Positions 1-10,026 of a stretch of DNA of 40,147 nucleotides are shown here, one piece after another. Position 1 is the first letter of the stretch. Every line of letters starts with the position of its first letter. This stretch comes from CALAGJ01 sp964293305. Its GTDB lineage: Bacteria; Bacteroidota; Bacteroidia; Chitinophagales; Chitinophagaceae. The notes beneath the pieces were generated by a model. That model saw only the letters and a program-made list of their open reading frames with translations. It made no database searches and had not been told where the DNA came from. The stretch is from NCBI GenBank assembly GCA_964293305.1, contig CAXYYO010000029.1, positions 1-40,147 of the forward strand, written 5' to 3'. A program made the position numbers and the translations under genes.

Positions 1-160
1 TACCTAAGCAATACAGCGATTTAACAATACCTTGCAATCTAAATACCTAAACCTAAATTTTATATCAATTATTTTTCATTCAAAACCAACAACCCAAATC
101 TTTTAATGAGATTTTTATAAAAGTACCAAACCACCTACATTGCGGCAAAAGAATTTGCAC

Positions 161-3100
161 ATGTTTAAAAGAATTACAATTTTATTATTCAGTTTCATTT
201 CAATACAAATATCTGCACAAACTAACAAAGACATTAATGATGATTTCAAACCACTTAAATGGAGGTGTATTGGACCTTTTAGAGGTGGGCGTAGTGTTTG
301 TGCCACGGGTGTTGTAAATGACCCTACAACCTATTATATGGGAACTACGGGTGGTGGAGTTTGGAAAACTACCGATATGGGTATTAACTGGTCTAATGTG
401 TCAGATGGTTTTTTTAAAACAGGTTCAGTAGGCGCAGTGGCAGTGGCTGAAAGTGATGCCAATGTGGTTTATGTGGGCATGGGAGAGCACGCCATAAGAG
501 GGGTAATGACCAGTGGTGGTGATGGAATGTATAAAAGTACAGATGCGGGTAAAACATGGAAGCATATTGGGCTTGAACCTACTCAACATATTGCACGTAT
601 TCTTATACATCCAAAAAATCCCGACGTAGTGTATGTAGCTGCACAAGGACCGCTCTATAGTTCCTCCAAAGAAAGAGGCATCTATAAGAGTGTTGATGGG
701 GGTAAAACTTGGAATAAAATATTGTATGTGGATGATAGCACCGGTTGTAATGAACTGAGTATGGATATGAACAATCCTGAAATTATTTATGCGTCTATGT
801 GGCACCATGGTCGTAAACCTTGGCAGGTAATAAGTGGTGGCAAAGGGAGTGGTTTATATAAATCAACCGATGCGGGTGCTACTTGGGAAAGACTAGAAGA
901 CGGCCTACCAAAAGATATGGGCAAAATGGCCATTGCAGTATGCCGTAGTAATAGTGAAAAAGTATATGCTTTGATAGAAAGCAATTGGGATAAGGATGAA
1001 GGTGGTGTGTATGTAAGTAATGATGCGGGTAAGAGTTGGAGTCAGGTAAGTACCGATCATCGTCTTATACAAAGGGCATGGTATTATATAGAATTATTTC
1101 CTGATCCACTTAATGAAGAAAAAGTATATATACTGAGTGCTCCTGCAATGCGTTCTATTGACGGAGGCAATAGTTGGGAAGATGTATCTTCAACCCACGG
1201 TGATTATCATAATTTATGGATCAACCCAAAAAATTCTTCCAATATGATTATATCTGATGATGGTGGCTCTGCTATTACATTTAATGGTGGAAGGAGTTGG
1301 AGTAGTCAGGACAATCAGCCCACAGCACAGATTTACAGAATAAATACAGATAACTTATTTCCCTATAATATTTATGGTGGACAACAGGACAATAGTTCTA
1401 TTAAGATATCCAGTAGATCGTTAGGAGGTTATGATATTTCTACAACTGATTGGACTTATTCCGCCGGAGGCGAAAGTGCTTTCTTGGCTTTTGATCCTGA
1501 CGATCCACGATATGTAATGGGCGGTAGCTATGAAGGAACTGTGGAAATTTTAGATTATGCTTCAAAAGCTAGTACAAACGTGATGGCTGCGCCCATTCAA
1601 TATCTTGGCAGAGATGCTAAAGATGATAAATATCGTTTCAACTGGAATGCGCCAATAATATGGAGCAAACATGAGCCGGGCACTTTCTATCACGGAAGCC
1701 AGTTTTTGCTACGTACAAAAGATATGGGCCGCACATGGACAGAGGCTAGTCCAGACCTTACTCGCAATGAAAAAAGTAAACAAGGAAGGCCAGGAGTACC
1801 CTTTACGAATGAAGCAGTGGGTGCTGAAAATTATGGCACACTCAGTTATATTGTTGAATCTCCACATGAAAAAGGAGTAATTTGGACTGGCAGTGATGAC
1901 GGTTACGTGTATCTAACTAAAGACAATGGAGCTAACTGGCAAAATGTAACACCCAATTGGCTAAAGGAATGCCTCATCAATGCTATTGAAATATCCCCTT
2001 TTGATAAAGGCACCGCATATATTGCTACCACACGTTATAAATTTAATGACCATACACCGGGTTTATATAAAACCACGGATTATGGCAAAACATGGAAGGC
2101 CATAAACAATGGCATTCCAGCCAATGCTTTTACACGTGTGGTAAGAGAAGACGCCAAGAGAAAAGACCTACTTTTTGCAGGCACTGAATTAGGATTATAC
2201 CTTTCATGGGATGGTGGCGCAAACTGGTCTTCATTTCAACTCAACTTACCTATTACTCCCATTACAGATTTAAAAGTTCACATGGGTAATTTGATTGCAG
2301 CTACAAGTGGTAGATCTTTTTGGATTTTGGATGATTTATCCGTTTTAGAACAATACAAAAAAGGTGATAGCAGCCTTTCCGTACTTGATATTACCCCTAC
2401 TTATATTTCCAATGGAGGAAGTGAACTTAATAGCACAAATGCATCTTTTACAGGCTTGGGAAGCAACTCTGGTATAAACCCCGCCACCGGTATGGTTTTA
2501 TATTATATACTTCCTGAAATGAAGGATGACGAACAACTTAGCATAGAAATAAAAGATGCCGCAGGAAATGTAATAAGGAATATTTCAAGCAAGCGGGATG
2601 AAGATTTTACCTACTACGATGGTGGCCCTCCATCCTCTCCTACACTCAGTAAAAACAAAGGACTGAATAGGTTTGTATGGGATTTACGACATGCCATTAT
2701 GCCTGGCGTACCAAATGTGTACATAGAAGGAAGTTATAGAGGTCATAAAGCTATACCGGGCACATATACAGTAACATTAAAAAAAGGTGATCTTATAAAA
2801 AGTACCACAGCAAAAATTGAAAAAAATCCACTTTATAGTACCTCGGTTGCTGACTACACAGCTTATGACAAAATGATGCACAGCATGGAAATTGAATTTA
2901 CAGCCATGCATAATATGATCAATAGCCTGTATAAAAAACAGCAACAACTCAATAGCCTGCTTGAAAAACTGGGGGATGATGAAAAATATAAATCAGTAAA
3001 ATCGATGGGTGATTCCATAGTGAAAAAAATGAAAACCTGGGATGAAGAAATGGTACAACGTAAATCAAAAGCTTACGATGATGTAGAAAATTTTCCCAAT

Positions 3101-3304
3101 AAGTTCTCATCAGATTATCTCTATCTCATCAACCAAACAGAAAGTGATTTACCACGTGTGAATCAGCCAAATATTGATTTAATGCAAAGCATGAATATGC
3201 AATGGGCAGAACTGAAAAATAGAGGTGAAAATTTATTAAATACCGAAATACCCGCACTCAATAAATTACTTTGGGATGCAGGTGTAGGTGGCATTTGGGA
3301 ATAA
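161..3304 (+). CDS. Secreted VPS10/sortilin-like BNR-repeat beta-propeller protein
   Basis: Large exported protein of 1047 residues. The start is placed at ATG 161 rather than the in-frame TTG at 140 because it gives a clean signal peptide (MFKRITILLFSF...QISAQ). The body has many BNR/Asp-box-like repeats of the type SxDxGxxW (for example KTTDMGINW, KSTDAGKTW, KSVDGGKTW, YVSNDAGKSW), as in sortilin/VPS10 and sialidase-type propellers. Roughly the first 750 residues look like one or two propellers. A beta-sandwich-like segment follows (FVWDLRHAIMPGVPNVY) and then a helical, Lys/Glu-rich tail that may be a coiled coil. Bacteroidota homologues are usually annotated glycosyl hydrolase or VPS10 domain protein without a proven activity, and I see no obvious catalytic set. 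Probably periplasmic or surface located; it has no T9SS sorting domain, since it ends in GVGGIWE. A TTTG lies three bases before the ATG, so the leader may be very short. Confidence 0.85.
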   Translation: MFKRITILLFSFISIQISAQTNKDINDDFKPLKWRCIGPFRGGRSVCATGVVNDPTTYYMGTTGGGVWKTTDMGINWSNVSDGFFKTGSVGAVAVAESDANVVYVGMGEHAIRGVMTSGGDGMYKSTDAGKTWKHIGLEPTQHIARILIHPKNPDVVYVAAQGPLYSSSKERGIYKSVDGGKTWNKILYVDDSTGCNELSMDMNNPEIIYASMWHHGRKPWQVISGGKGSGLYKSTDAGATWERLEDGLPKDMGKMAIAVCRSNSEKVYALIESNWDKDEGGVYVSNDAGKSWSQVSTDHRLIQRAWYYIELFPDPLNEEKVYILSAPAMRSIDGGNSWEDVSSTHGDYHNLWINPKNSSNMIISDDGGSAITFNGGRSWSSQDNQPTAQIYRINTDNLFPYNIYGGQQDNSSIKISSRSLGGYDISTTDWTYSAGGESAFLAFDPDDPRYVMGGSYEGTVEILDYASKASTNVMAAPIQYLGRDAKDDKYRFNWNAPIIWSKHEPGTFYHGSQFLLRTKDMGRTWTEASPDLTRNEKSKQGRPGVPFTNEAVGAENYGTLSYIVESPHEKGVIWTGSDDGYVYLTKDNGANWQNVTPNWLKECLINAIEISPFDKGTAYIATTRYKFNDHTPGLYKTTDYGKTWKAINNGIPANAFTRVVREDAKRKDLLFAGTELGLYLSWDGGANWSSFQLNLPITPITDLKVHMGNLIAATSGRSFWILDDLSVLEQYKKGDSSLSVLDITPTYISNGGSELNSTNASFTGLGSNSGINPATGMVLYYILPEMKDDEQLSIEIKDAAGNVIRNISSKRDEDFTYYDGGPPSSPTLSKNKGLNRFVWDLRHAIMPGVPNVYIEGSYRGHKAIPGTYTVTLKKGDLIKSTTAKIEKNPLYSTSVADYTAYDKMMHSMEIEFTAMHNMINSLYKKQQQLNSLLEKLGDDEKYKSVKSMGDSIVKKMKTWDEEMVQRKSKAYDDVENFPNKFSSDYLYLINQTESDLPRVNQPNIDLMQSMNMQWAELKNRGENLLNTEIPALNKLLWDAGVGGIWE

Positions 3305-3350
3305 CCATTTAAAATATAGATTGAGCATAATTTTATTGATAAAAGATACT

Positions 3351-3370
3351 AAAACCACTAAATAGGTTTT
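3351..3370 (+). terminator. Weak inverted repeat after the VPS10-like gene
   Basis: AAAACC (3351-3356) pairs with GGTTTT (3365-3370) across an 8-base loop, 47 bases after the stop codon. The stem is AT-rich and no U-run follows, so it is at best a weak terminator. Confidence 0.25.
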
Positions 3371-3508
3371 GTGTGAGGGTGCAAAAGGAAGTCTAGAAAT
3401 GATTAAAAAAGAGATACTAATGAATACTTAAATTGTTTGTTCAAAATATATTTTCTTAAATTGATTATAACACAAATACTTTCTTTGCACAAACAAAACT
3501 TAATAATT

Positions 3509-4090
3509 ATGAGAAAGATTTTATGGTCATTAATCACTGTAGCTGCACTTTGTGAGTATAGCCAAGCTCAGGAAGGCACCATTTTAGTTTATGGAAATGT
3601 TGGCTACAATTCTACAAAACCAGCGGGTGAAGATGCCACCAACAGCCTTAGTTTTAATCCTGGAGTGGGTTATCAGTTTGATGATAATTGGACAGTAGGT
3701 GCCAATCTGGGTATTACATCATTATCCCAAGGAAGTGACAAATTTACATCACTAAGTGCCGGTCCATTTGTACGGTATACAGAATCACTTAGCAATACCT
3801 TCGCCATTTATATGCAATTGCAAAGTGGCATTATATCAGGTAAGTTTGAAAATGAAGGCCAACCTGATTTAAAAACCAATGGCTTCAATGCAGGTTTATT
3901 CCCGGCAGTTTTTATAAATGTAAATAAAAGCTTTGGCTTAAATTTTTCTTTCGGCGGATTGAGCTACGAAACTTTGAAATTTGATGGAGCTTCTGAAAGT
4001 GGTTCTATTTTTGATTTCAATTTTGGCCAAACAGTAAATATTGGAATTTCAAAAAACTTTGGTTGCAAAAAGAACAAACAAAGATTTTAA
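3509..4090 (+). CDS. Outer-membrane beta-barrel protein
   Basis: 193-residue exported protein. ATG 3509 is preferred to the upstream in-frame start at 3437 because it opens a signal peptide (MRKILWSLITVAALCEYSQAQ) and has a TTTG promoter-like element about 21 bases upstream. The mature part alternates polar and aromatic residues in short strands (YGNVGYNSTKP, NPGVGYQFDDNWTVGANLGI, SAGPFVRYTESLSNTFAIYM), typical of the OmpW/OprF-like 'outer membrane beta-barrel' families of Bacteroidota. It resembles the eight-stranded porin-like barrels often named PorT-like or OMP_b-brl, but no specific function can be assigned. The final FGCKKNKQRF has no periplasmic extension. A strong terminator follows, so it is probably monocistronic. 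Confidence 0.8.
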   Translation: MRKILWSLITVAALCEYSQAQEGTILVYGNVGYNSTKPAGEDATNSLSFNPGVGYQFDDNWTVGANLGITSLSQGSDKFTSLSAGPFVRYTESLSNTFAIYMQLQSGIISGKFENEGQPDLKTNGFNAGLFPAVFINVNKSFGLNFSFGGLSYETLKFDGASESGSIFDFNFGQTVNIGISKNFGCKKNKQRF

Positions 4091-4107
4091 TAGCACAAAA
4101 AATTAAT

Positions 4108-4138
4108 AAAAAAGCTGCCCTATAAGCAGCTTTTTTTA
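4108..4138. terminator. Rho-independent terminator, probably bidirectional
   Basis: GCTGC (4114-4118) pairs with GCAGC (4126-4130) over a 7-base loop. The stem is extended by an A-run on the left and a seven-base T-run on the right. It lies between the convergent barrel gene and the transketolase gene and can act on both strands. Confidence 0.85.
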
Positions 4139-4188
4139 TTTTGAGTGCCCATGTGATGAGCCATTACAAGGTTCACATTTATCCAACT

Positions 4189-5154
4189 TTATTTAGCTTT
4201 TCTTGCCAAAGCCTTTTGTGCAGCTTGTACAATATTAGGTGTATCTAAGCCATATTTCTTGAGTAGTTCCACAGGTTTTCCGCTTTCGCCAAACGTATCA
4301 TTGGTGCCAATGTATTCTATGGGTATTGGGAAGTGGCGGGAGGCTACTTGTGCAATGCTATCACCCAAACCACCTAAAATATTATGCTCTTCGCAGGTTA
4401 CAGCACATTTTGTCTTTTGAATGGATTGAATAATTGCTGCTGTATCCAATGGCTTTATGGTATGTATATTTATAAGTTCAACGCTAAGCCCTTGTTCTTC
4501 TAAAATTCTTCCAGCTTCTACAGCCTTCCAAACCAAATGACCACAAGCAAAAATGGTGATGTCATTGCCTTCATTTAAAACTTGTGCTTTACCTATGTGA
4601 AAATCAGATCCATCTTCGGATGTAAAGTTTGGCCATTTAGGTCTGCCAAAACGCAGATATACCGGGCCCTCATATTCGGCAATGGCAATAGCTGCAGCCT
4701 TTGTCTGATTAAAATCGCAAGGCACAATAACGGTCATGCCTGGCAGCATTTTCATCAAACCAATATCTTCTAATATCTGATGTGTGGCACCATCTTCACC
4801 CAAAGTAAGACCAGCATGGCTGGCACATATTTTTACATTCTTACCACTATAAGCAATGCTTTGTCTTATCTGATCATATACCCTGCCTGTACTAAAATTT
4901 GCAAAAGTGGTTGTATATGGAATTTTACCTCCAATAGTCATTCCCGCAGCTACTCCCATCATATTTGCTTCTGATATGCCACATTGCACATATCTGTCAG
5001 GAAAGTCTTTCATAAAAGGACCTAACTTTAATGAACCAGCAAGATCTGCCGTAAGAACAACTACATTTTCATTTCTTTTTCCAGCCTCATGTACCCCTTC
5101 TCCAAATCCGCCTCTGGTTTCTTTTTCATTCAATACTAGAATATCTTTTATCAT
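4189..5154 (-). CDS. Transketolase family protein, C-terminal subunit
   Basis: 321 residues covering only the pyrimidine-binding and C-terminal domains of transketolase, the 'subunit B' half of split transketolases. It opens with MIKDILVLNEKETRGGFGEG. The pyrimidine domain has GISEANMMGVAAGMTIGGK and the HAGLTLGEDGATHQ stretch, where family members contact thiamine diphosphate and the substrate phosphate. The C-terminal domain has ITIFACGHLVWKAVEAG. A partner carrying the N-terminal, ThDP-diphosphate-binding half is needed for transfer of two-carbon units in the pentose phosphate pathway; in many Bacteroidota it is the adjacent gene, but here the upstream neighbour is galE, 17 bases away on the same strand. 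The pair is probably cotranscribed from upstream of galE. A DXS-like or other ThDP-enzyme subunit is a less likely alternative. Confidence 0.88.
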   Translation of the reverse strand: MIKDILVLNEKETRGGFGEGVHEAGKRNENVVVLTADLAGSLKLGPFMKDFPDRYVQCGISEANMMGVAAGMTIGGKIPYTTTFANFSTGRVYDQIRQSIAYSGKNVKICASHAGLTLGEDGATHQILEDIGLMKMLPGMTVIVPCDFNQTKAAAIAIAEYEGPVYLRFGRPKWPNFTSEDGSDFHIGKAQVLNEGNDITIFACGHLVWKAVEAGRILEEQGLSVELINIHTIKPLDTAAIIQSIQKTKCAVTCEEHNILGGLGDSIAQVASRHFPIPIEYIGTNDTFGESGKPVELLKKYGLDTPNIVQAAQKALARKAK

Positions 5155-5171
5155 TGATTTGATGATTTTTT

Positions 5172-6227
5172 TTAGTTTAAAACTGAGTTTTGACGATTTA
5201 GTAATTGTTCATCTTCTTTAATGCGAAGCTCCCATTGCCAGGCAGTAAGCATCATATCATCCAAATTGTATTTAATCTGCCAGTTTAATGCTTGTACAGC
5301 AGCGTCGTTGTTGGCATAAATAGCAATTACATCTCCTACACGGCGTGGCCCTACAGCATAATTTAGTTTTGTGCCACTTACTTTTTCAAATGCTTGTATT
5401 GCTTCTAAAACGGTAACACCATTTCCACTTCCTAAATTGAAAATATCGCAAATGGTTTTATTTTTTCCTTCCAATAAATATTGCAAAGCCAGTGTATGCG
5501 CATGTGCTATATCACATACATGTATATAGTCTCTTACGCAACTTCCATCTCTGGTATCATAATCGCTACCATGTACCTGCATTTGAGGCAGTTTGCCAAT
5601 AGCAGTTTGCGTAATGGCGGGAACAAGATTTTGAGGGCGCCCTACGGGCAATTCACCAATATTTGTGGAAGGATGTGCTCCCACAGGATTAAAATATCTT
5701 AATAAGATAGATGGTATATGGTGTGCTTTTGCCACATCTTGAACCACCTGCTCACCCATCTGCTTAGTGGCACCGTATGGTGATTCAGCTTTCTTCTGCG
5801 GTGTAAGCTCAGTAACGGGAATACTATCCGGGTTTCCATAAACAGTGCAGGAGGATGAAAATACAAAATTGGGCACTTTAAATTCAGCAGCACAACGCAT
5901 CAGATTTACTAAAGAAAACATATTGTTTTCATAATAATCCAACGGTTTTTCTACCGACTCCCCTACAGCTTTGTAGGCAGCAAAATGAATGATACCAGCT
6001 AGATCATTATTCTCTTCGAAAATGGCACGGGTATCATCAAAATTTTTCAAATCAACTTTGTAAAAATGAATTTTCTTCCCTGTTATTTTTTCAATACCAT
6101 TTAAGATATAGGCATTTGACCTTGAATTGTCATCTACACAGATTACGTCAAATCCATTTTCAAATAAATCAACGATGGTGTGTGAGCCTATAAAACCACA
6201 ACCACCTGTTACGAGTATTTTTTTCAT
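5172..6227 (-). CDS. galE: UDP-glucose 4-epimerase
   Basis: 351-residue extended short-chain dehydrogenase that interconverts UDP-glucose and UDP-galactose with bound NAD (Leloir pathway, supply of UDP-galactose for envelope glycans). The N-terminal glycine-rich motif TGGCGFIG binds NAD. The catalytic set is visible as the Ser run at 124-126 (FVFSSSCTVYG) and Tyr151/Lys155 in SPYGATK. RYFNPVGAHPS and the DYIHVCDIAHAH segment are typical GalE signatures, and the length matches the family. It lies 17 bases upstream of the transketolase subunit on the same strand, so one transcript is likely. The start is ATG 6227, directly before MKKILVTGG. Confidence 0.93.
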   Translation of the reverse strand: MKKILVTGGCGFIGSHTIVDLFENGFDVICVDDNSRSNAYILNGIEKITGKKIHFYKVDLKNFDDTRAIFEENNDLAGIIHFAAYKAVGESVEKPLDYYENNMFSLVNLMRCAAEFKVPNFVFSSSCTVYGNPDSIPVTELTPQKKAESPYGATKQMGEQVVQDVAKAHHIPSILLRYFNPVGAHPSTNIGELPVGRPQNLVPAITQTAIGKLPQMQVHGSDYDTRDGSCVRDYIHVCDIAHAHTLALQYLLEGKNKTICDIFNLGSGNGVTVLEAIQAFEKVSGTKLNYAVGPRRVGDVIAIYANNDAAVQALNWQIKYNLDDMMLTAWQWELRIKEDEQLLNRQNSVLN

Positions 6228-6397
6228 AAAAAATGCGTATTAATGCCAGATATGATTTAAAGCGGGCAAAAATAAGGATTCAGACTTAGGATTTATGCAC
6301 AAAAAACTGACGAATACATGTAAAAATATAAAAAGAAAAAATATTGATATTGATGATAACATAGCGATGTGCTCATCAACACCATAAATATTAAAAA

Positions 6398-8749
6398 TCA
6401 TTCTACGACACGGATTTTTGCATACTGTAACATGATTTTCTTTTCTCCATTTGTATCAAACAAAATAGTAGCAATAGGATTATGACTACTACCCTCCATA
6501 TTTTGAATGAGGCCAAAACCAAAACGCTGGTGTTCTATCCGCTGTCCTGCCTTTAATTGCGTAATATTACTAGCAGAAAAATTTTCGGAAGGAGTATGTA
6601 CGGTTGGCTTTTGTGCAGGGGCTTTTGGAGGTAAATATCCAGGTGTACTTGGTGTAGTTTTTCCGGGTGGTGGGCCATATTTATTTTCTGCACTTTTGGT
6701 ATTATTCCAACCGCCATGCATGCGATCAAATGCAGATGCACCACCAAATCCTAAACTAGTTTGTCTTTGAGCAGGCCCAGCCGAAAGTGTTGTATCTACT
6801 AAGTTTGAGGGCAGTTCTCCCAGAAATCTGCTGGGATCATTACTTACTAAGCTGCCAAACTTGTACCTATTTTGCGCATAGCTAATCCAGAGTTTTTTTC
6901 TTGCCCTAGTAATGGCTACATAAAATAGTCTTCGTTCTTCTTCAAGATCATCCCGATTATTAATACTCATGGCGTTGGGAAACAATTGTTCCTCCAAGCC
7001 ACCTACAAATACACAATCAAACTCTAATCCTTTGGCAGCATGTATGGTCATTAATTTTACAACATCTGCATCGGGGTCTTTTTTATCTTGGTCTGTGAGT
7101 AAAGTTATTTGCTGAAGATAACTCCCCAGACTTTTATCACCTGCTTCACCGCTTTCTTCATCCAATGGAGTTTCCATCCATTCTTTAATACTATTTAGTA
7201 ATTCCTGGATATTTTCATAGCGGGCCACCCCTTCGGACGACTTATCACTAAAATGTTCTTTTACTATTCCTGTTTGCTTACCTACATGTATGGCCACATC
7301 ATAGGCATTTTGCTTTGAAAGCATACTTTGAAAACTCTTTATCATCACCACAAAAGCTTCTACAGCATCTTCAGCACCGCCTCTAATGCCTGTTGCAGTT
7401 GGGTTTTGTAATACTTCCCATACAGGCACTCCTAAATTATTTGCGGTAAGAATTAATTTATCAAGAGAAGTCTTTCCTATTCCCCGCATGGGGTAATTGA
7501 TAATACGCTTTAATGCTTCTTCATCCTGCGGATTTACTACCACCCTCAGATAGGCTATAAAATCTTTGATTTCTTTGCGTTGATAAAAACTAATACCTCC
7601 GTATATAATGTACTCTATGCCCATGCGTCGTAAGCTTTCTTCATAAGATCGGCTTTGTGCATTTGTACGATAGAGAATGGCAAAATCTTTATTGTGAAAA
7701 TGATTCCTTAGTTTCTGCTCTTTGATGGTATCTGCTGCAAACTTCCCTTCATCATTGTCTGAGAAACTACGTACAATTTTTATTTTTTCGCCCTGCTGAT
7801 TATCAGTCCATAAATCTTTTGGAATTTGACCAACATTATTTTTTATGAGTTCATTGGCACTCTCCAAAATACTTTTTGTGCTCCTGTAATTTTGCTCCAG
7901 TTTTATAATGGCTACATCATCATAATCATTTTTAAATTGTAAAATATTTTGAATAGTGGCCCCTCTAAAGCTATAAATACTTTGAGCATCATCACCAACT
8001 ACACATATATTTTCATGCTGTGCGGCGAGTAGTTTTATAATTTCATATTGTGCTGCATTAGTATCCTGATACTCATCAATCATAATATACCTAAACTTGC
8101 TCTGATACTTGATAAGTGCTTCTGCAAAAAATTTTAATACCTTGTAAAAATTCAATAACAAATCGTCAAAGTCCATAGCCCCATTTTTGAAGCATCGCTT
8201 TGCATAAGCTTCATAGATTTTTGAAAATGCAGGTCGATTGGCATGTGCATCTTCTTGCATCAGATTATAATCAGACCGATATGCTTCTGCATCTATTAGT
8301 GCATTTTTTGCTGCCGATATTCGATTGTATACCAAATTGGGTTTGTAATGTTTATCATCCAAACCGAGTTCTTGCACAACTGTTTTTATCACACTTTTTG
8401 CATCATCTGTATCATAGATTGTAAAGTTTGCAGGATACCCAAGGCGTGTAGCTTCTAATCGCAAAATACGTGCAAATACAGAGTGAAATGTGCCTATATA
8501 AAGATTGCGTGATTCATTATTGCCCAGAATATGCTCAATGCGTTCTTTCATTTCTTTGGCTGCCTTATTTGTAAATGTCAAGGCCAGTATATGAAAAGCA
8601 TCTACCCCATGATTCATCAAATGCGCAATGCGTGTGGTAAGGACTTTTGTTTTGCCACTACCTGCACCTGCTACAATCATCAAAGGGCCATTAATATGCT
8701 CTACTGCTTGTTTTTGAGATTCATTCAATCCGGTTAAATAATCCTGCAT
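6398..8749 (-). CDS. pcrA: UvrD/PcrA-family superfamily 1 DNA helicase
   Basis: 783-residue ATP-dependent 3'-5' DNA helicase used in nucleotide excision and mismatch repair and in clearing proteins from DNA. The Q-motif region NESQKQAVEH is followed by Walker A AGAGSGKT (27-34), Walker B DEYQDTNAAQ, the QNYRST region, MTIHAAKGLEF and the motif VI stretch VAITRARKKLW. A Pro-rich linker follows, then the small C-terminal Tudor-like module (RIEHQRFGFGLIQNMEG) that in PcrA/UvrD contacts RNA polymerase. Length and motif order are normal. The start at 8749 is supported by TTACTTTGC directly upstream on the minus strand (TTTG at 8757-8754), leaving only a few leader bases. PcrA and UvrD cannot be separated by eye; the symbol follows usual Bacteroidota usage. 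Confidence 0.9.
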   Translation of the reverse strand: MQDYLTGLNESQKQAVEHINGPLMIVAGAGSGKTKVLTTRIAHLMNHGVDAFHILALTFTNKAAKEMKERIEHILGNNESRNLYIGTFHSVFARILRLEATRLGYPANFTIYDTDDAKSVIKTVVQELGLDDKHYKPNLVYNRISAAKNALIDAEAYRSDYNLMQEDAHANRPAFSKIYEAYAKRCFKNGAMDFDDLLLNFYKVLKFFAEALIKYQSKFRYIMIDEYQDTNAAQYEIIKLLAAQHENICVVGDDAQSIYSFRGATIQNILQFKNDYDDVAIIKLEQNYRSTKSILESANELIKNNVGQIPKDLWTDNQQGEKIKIVRSFSDNDEGKFAADTIKEQKLRNHFHNKDFAILYRTNAQSRSYEESLRRMGIEYIIYGGISFYQRKEIKDFIAYLRVVVNPQDEEALKRIINYPMRGIGKTSLDKLILTANNLGVPVWEVLQNPTATGIRGGAEDAVEAFVVMIKSFQSMLSKQNAYDVAIHVGKQTGIVKEHFSDKSSEGVARYENIQELLNSIKEWMETPLDEESGEAGDKSLGSYLQQITLLTDQDKKDPDADVVKLMTIHAAKGLEFDCVFVGGLEEQLFPNAMSINNRDDLEEERRLFYVAITRARKKLWISYAQNRYKFGSLVSNDPSRFLGELPSNLVDTTLSAGPAQRQTSLGFGGASAFDRMHGGWNNTKSAENKYGPPPGKTTPSTPGYLPPKAPAQKPTVHTPSENFSASNITQLKAGQRIEHQRFGFGLIQNMEGSSHNPIATILFDTNGEKKIMLQYAKIRVVE

Positions 8750-9000
8750 GCTGCAAAGTAAAGGGTGATGCTATGGAAATGTTTAGGAATGTGGAAAAGG
8801 AATGTATGAGCCTATCTTTTGAGCATCCAACAATTTATAGTCCAAAAAATGAAAGTTTTATTGATAGATATGCTGGAATAACGTGAAATAGTACTCCAAA
8901 AAAACAGAAAACAAATATTCAGGTACTAAAAATGGGTATTATCATATTAGAAATAATAATTCCATACTTCAATTACGATTAACAAATGCAAATTTGTGCC

Positions 9001-9906
9001 ATGATTTTACCTCCAAATTTACAGCCAGGTGATGTAATAGGTATCGTATGCCCATCCGGCTACATGCCTTTTGAAAATATGCATTCCTGTATTCAAACCC
9101 TTAGTGCATGGGGTTTTGAGGTGAAGTTGGGCAAAACTGCAGGTGGCAAGTATCATTATTTTTCTGGTAATGATGAAGAAAGGCTTGCTGACTTTCAACA
9201 GATGCTGGATGATACAGCCATACAAGCTATTTTATTTGGCAGAGGCGGATATGGGCTTAGCCGCATCATTGACAAAATTGATTTTAGCCGGTTTATAAAA
9301 AACCCTAAATGGCTGATAGGTTATAGCGATATTACGCTACTACACAATCACCTTAGTGCTCGGTATAATATTATTTCCCTACATGCTCCTATGGCCGCTG
9401 CTTTTAATGATGGAGGTGCGGAAAATATCTATGTACAATCCATCAGAAAAATTATTTCAGGAGAGGAAGTGAAATATATAATTCCTACTCATCCATTCAA
9501 TAAAGCAGGAACAGCATCTGGCATTTTAACTGGTGGCAATCTGGCCATGCTGGCGCATAGTATAGGCACACCAAGCTTTGTGAATACAAATGGCAAAATT
9601 CTTTTTATAGAAGATGTGGGTGAGTATATTTATGGTATTGATCGTATGATATTGCAATTGAAACGTGCAGGCGTTTTTGAAAATCTTGCTGGTTTAATTG
9701 TGGGTAGTTTTACTGATATGAAAGATACAGTAATTCCTTTTGGAAAAGATGTGTATGATTGTGTTGCAGAGCATATTTCTAAGTATTCATATCCTGTCTG
9801 TTTTGGATTTCCTGTAGGGCATGCAACTGAAAATTTTCCAATGCAATGTGGAAGAAAACACCAACTCATCATTACAAACGAATCTGTGCAATTACACTAC
9901 AACTAA
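9001..9906 (+). CDS. ldcA: LD-carboxypeptidase (peptidase family S66)
   Basis: 301-residue serine peptidase of the LdcA/MccF family. LdcA removes the terminal D-Ala from the L,D-linked tetrapeptide during peptidoglycan recycling; MccF relatives cleave microcin C-like compounds. The start MILPPNLQPGDVIGIVCPSG matches the family N-terminus. The catalytic elements are visible: IGYSDITLLHNH with the nucleophilic Ser, FIEDVGEY with the Glu, and GFPVGHATENFP with the His. GRGGYGLSRI is another family signature. An in-frame ATG at 8986 would add five residues, but a TTTG element (8993-8996) lies between the two ATGs, which favours 9001 with a very short leader. There is no signal peptide, so it is cytosolic, consistent with recycling. 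LdcA-type activity is the likely role but is not proven against MccF. Confidence 0.85.
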   Translation: MILPPNLQPGDVIGIVCPSGYMPFENMHSCIQTLSAWGFEVKLGKTAGGKYHYFSGNDEERLADFQQMLDDTAIQAILFGRGGYGLSRIIDKIDFSRFIKNPKWLIGYSDITLLHNHLSARYNIISLHAPMAAAFNDGGAENIYVQSIRKIISGEEVKYIIPTHPFNKAGTASGILTGGNLAMLAHSIGTPSFVNTNGKILFIEDVGEYIYGIDRMILQLKRAGVFENLAGLIVGSFTDMKDTVIPFGKDVYDCVAEHISKYSYPVCFGFPVGHATENFPMQCGRKHQLIITNESVQLHYN

Positions 9907-10026
9907 AATCCGTAAGTAAAATAAAAACCTTTAACATTTTTTAAGGTTACATACTGAATATTGCATGTATTAATGATTACAGGCCTGCTCTTATTTCATT
10001 TCATTCATATTTAAAAAATTAAAATT

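Noticed and set aside
425..808. 127-codon minus-strand open frame inside the VPS10-like gene
   Set aside because: Fully antisense to a strongly supported coding region; no signal, motif or start context. A shadow of the repetitive BNR sequence.
9926..9948. AT-rich inverted repeat AACCTT...AAGGTT after the LD-carboxypeptidase gene
   Set aside because: Six weak pairs, 11-base loop and no T-run; too weak to call a terminator.
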